Positions 4,616 through 6,554 of a stretch of 6,554 nt of DNA are shown here, in pieces (the first letter of the stretch is position 1; each line of letters opens with the position of its first letter). The stretch covers positions 1 to 6,554 of the forward strand of contig JAEWKL010000770.1 of assembly GCA_023386115.1 (NCBI GenBank). Reading direction: 5' to 3'. The position numbers were made by a program, and so were the translations under genes. Below the pieces are notes generated by a model. That model saw only the letters and a program-made list of their open reading frames with translations. It did no database searches and was not told the DNA's origin. The stretch is from Pseudomonadota bacterium. Lineage in GTDB: Bacteria; Pseudomonadota; Alphaproteobacteria; Rhizobiales; Beijerinckiaceae.

Positions 4616-6554
4616 TCACCGCATCCCGCGCTTCAGGTCATCGGCGATCAGCAGGGCGCTGCGCCCGTCCCCCGCCTCGGCCAGGCGGTTGCGGTAGACT
4701 TGCAGGTTCTCGGTCACCCGCTGGACGTAGTTGCGGGTTTCGGTGAAGGGGATCCGCTCGACCCAGTCGACCGGGTCGACGCTCGGATTGCGGGGATCGC
4801 CGTAGGCGTCGATCCACTTCTTCACGTTACCGCCGCCGGCATTGTAGGCGGCGAAGGCGAGGATGTAGGAGCCGCGCCAATCCTCCATCAGCTCGCCGAG
4901 ATGGGCCTGACCGAGGCGGGCATTGTAGGCCGGATCGCTGGTCAGGCGGTCGGTGTCGAAGGCGGCGCTGACCCGGCGGGCGGTGCGCTGGGCGGTGGCC
5001 GGCATCATCTGCATCAGGCCGCGGGCGCCGACGCTCGATTGCGCCCGCGGGTCGAACTGGCTCTCCTGCCGGGCGATGGCGAAGACCATCGCGCGCTCGA
5101 CCTGCGGCACCGCCGAGGACGCCTCGTAGGACGGGATGCCGTTGGTCGGGTAGGCGTGCCGGTCGAGGGGAAGGCCGCGCTGCACCGCGGTCTTGCCGAT
5201 CGCCACCAGGGCGCGGGGATCGTTGAGCGACATCGCGACGTCGCCGAGGGCGTTGAGCTCGGCCGGGTCGGTCAGGCGCTGGGCGAAGTCCATGTAGAGC
5301 GGCAGCATCAGCTCCTTGATGCCGGCAGCGGCGAGCAGGCGCAGGGCCCGCACGGCGTTGCGGCTCTCGAAGGCGGTGCGGGCGGCCTCGTCGAGGGTGC
5401 TGCACGGGCGCAGGGCCAGGGAGCTCTGGCCGAGCTTCGCCCGGGCGAGCTGCCCGTAATAGGCGATCGGCTGGGCGCTCGCGCGCTCGTAGAAGGCGCG
5501 CGCCTCGGCGGCCTGGCCCATGCCTTCCGCGGCGCGGCCCTGCCAATAGGCCGCCCGCGCCACCGAGATCGGCGTCTCGGCGGTCGCCGCGGCGGTGGCG
5601 AAGTGCGTCGCCGAGAGGGCGGCGTCGTGGAGGAACCGAAGGGCGATCCAGCCGGCGTGGAACTCGGCCTCGATGCGCTTCTCGACCGAGCGGGCGCTGT
5701 GCCCGGCGGCGACCGCGTAGGCCGCCCGAGCGTCGCCGGCATCGAGGAGCTTGCGGGCGACGATGCGGCGCTCGATCCACCACTCGTCGGGATCGGCCAG
5801 GACCTCGGGATTGCGCGGCGCCTGGGCCATCACGGCGGCGGCCTCCGCCGGCTTGTCGAGGCGGCGCAGGTACTGGGCGCGGGAAAAGAGGTAGGAGGAA
5901 TCCTGGCGCAGGCTCGGCGGCACCGCGTCGAGGGCGGACCCGGCATTCGAGGCCTTCGCCTCGACGGCACGGCGGGCGCGCACCAGGGTGCCGTACGCCC
6001 TGCCGGCGTAGGACGCGGCGCGGCCGGCGGTGTCCCAGTCCTCCCGCATCAGCGCCCGCTCCATGCGGTAGCGGTGGTCGACCTCGCCGATGAGCCCCGG
6101 GAAGGCGTCGAGGACCTTCAGCTCCAGGGTGCGGCCGAACGTGTCCTCGCGCCACAGGTCGCGCACCAGGCCGGCGGCGTCCTCGGAGAGCCCGTCGGCC
6201 TTGAAGGCGAGCGCCAGGGCGAACTTGCCCGGCGCGCTCTGCGGCCGGCGGGCGGCGAAATAGGCCCGCACCACGGACGGGGACTTGCGCTGCGAGAGCA
6301 GGGCCTCCTCGGCGCGCCGGCGCACCATGGCGCCGACCGGCCAGTCCGGGTTGTCGCGGATGAAAGAGACCGTGCGCTCGAAGCCGATACCGGCCCCGGC
6401 GCGGATCGCCACCCAGTCGAGGAGGGCGCGGGCGGCCGGGTCCTTGAGCCCGTCGCGGATCCGGTCGCCCTCGCTCACCTGGCCGCGCCGATACGCCTCG
6501 ACCGCGCCGCGCAGGGCCGGGCCGTCGACCTCGGTGCCGAGGACCGGCCGGCCC
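4616..6554 (-). CDS. slt: Soluble lytic murein transglycosylase (Slt70 type), 5' end outside the window
   Basis: This periplasmic peptidoglycan enzyme cleaves the MurNAc-GlcNAc bond with formation of 1,6-anhydro-MurNAc, in cell-wall turnover. Numbering from the GTG at 6478 gives 620 residues. Residues 1 to about 455 are an all-helical, TPR-like superhelix like the U and L domains of Slt70. Residues 455-592 are the SLT catalytic domain with ARQESQFDPRAQSSVGARGLMQ (469-490, hyphenate mentally at S473), catalytic Glu472, AFAAYNAGGGNVKKW (541-555) and NYVQRVTENLQVYR (583-596). The frame does not stop upstream of 6478: 25 further codons continue to the window edge with the same composition. The GTG is therefore probably not the true start, and the gene is 5'-partial here, with its signal peptide outside. 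It is convergent with the toxin-antitoxin operon and has no operon partner in view. Family assignment is firm; the exact Slt subgroup is less so. Confidence 0.93.
   Translation of the reverse strand, partial: GRPVLGTEVDGPALRGAVEAYRRGQVSEGDRIRDGLKDPAARALLDWVAIRAGAGIGFERTVSFIRDNPDWPVGAMVRRRAEEALLSQRKSPSVVRAYFAARRPQSAPGKFALALAFKADGLSEDAAGLVRDLWREDTFGRTLELKVLDAFPGLIGEVDHRYRMERALMREDWDTAGRAASYAGRAYGTLVRARRAVEAKASNAGSALDAVPPSLRQDSSYLFSRAQYLRRLDKPAEAAAVMAQAPRNPEVLADPDEWWIERRIVARKLLDAGDARAAYAVAAGHSARSVEKRIEAEFHAGWIALRFLHDAALSATHFATAAATAETPISVARAAYWQGRAAEGMGQAAEARAFYERASAQPIAYYGQLARAKLGQSSLALRPCSTLDEAARTAFESRNAVRALRLLAAAGIKELMLPLYMDFAQRLTDPAELNALGDVAMSLNDPRALVAIGKTAVQRGLPLDRHAYPTNGIPSYEASSAVPQVERAMVFAIARQESQFDPRAQSSVGARGLMQMMPATAQRTARRVSAAFDTDRLTSDPAYNARLGQAHLGELMEDWRGSYILAFAAYNAGGGNVKKWIDAYGDPRNPSVDPVDWVERIPFTETRNYVQRVTENLQVYRNRLAEAGDGRSALLIADDLKRGMR

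Noticed and set aside
4282..4746. Plus-strand frame of 154 codons running from the antitoxin gene into the transglycosylase gene
   Set aside because: Out of frame with the antitoxin and antisense to the transglycosylase; arginine- and serine-rich and without family features.
4827..6155. Minus-strand frame of 442 codons
   Set aside because: It is a frame-shifted shadow of the lytic transglycosylase, arginine- and proline-rich without any motif.

Overview
The window is very GC-rich, with strong codon bias and tight gene packing. The protein families are typical of Alphaproteobacteria, and a Methylobacterium-like member of the Hyphomicrobiales (Rhizobiales) is my best guess. That guess comes from sequence style and gene families, not from a database match. 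I see no rRNA, tRNA, CRISPR array, insertion sequence or phage gene.

Left part (1-2657): a two-gene minus-strand operon encodes a fumarylacetoacetate hydrolase (FAH)-family enzyme followed by a short-chain dehydrogenase/reductase (SDR), 4 nt apart. A divergent IclR-type regulator faces them. The pair matches the last two steps of non-phosphorylating L-fucose/L-rhamnose-type sugar acid breakdown: oxidation of a 2-keto-3-deoxy acid, then hydrolytic cleavage of the diketo acid to pyruvate and a hydroxy acid. A perfect 9-bp inverted repeat overlapping a TATAAT box lies between the divergent genes and is the likely IclR operator. A REP-like or terminator hairpin closes the operon at the window's left edge.

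Middle part (2658-3867): a 330-nt gene-free stretch with several small inverted repeats leads to a Crp/Fnr-family regulator. Its Shine-Dalgarno sequence is perfectly complementary to a segment about 35 nt upstream, so a translation-controlling hairpin is possible. An intergenic stretch rich in short inverted repeats follows.

Right-centre (3838-4489): a compact type II toxin-antitoxin module has the toxin first (RelE/ParE-like, 80 aa) and a 122-aa antitoxin with a C-terminal XRE-type helix-turn-helix. A perfect 10-bp inverted repeat abuts the toxin start, and the best promoter placement implies a leaderless toxin mRNA. Codon use is clearly less GC-biased than in the neighbours, suggesting acquisition by transfer.

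Right part (4616-6554): a minus-strand soluble lytic murein transglycosylase (Slt70 type), convergent with the toxin-antitoxin module. Its reading frame stays open to the window edge, so its true N-terminus and any signal peptide lie outside.

No clearly new multi-gene system is visible. The points most worth a second look are regulatory: the IclR palindrome, the RBS-pairing repeat of the Crp/Fnr gene, the apparently leaderless toxin with its operator, and the glycine-riboswitch-like fragments in the gene-free stretch.
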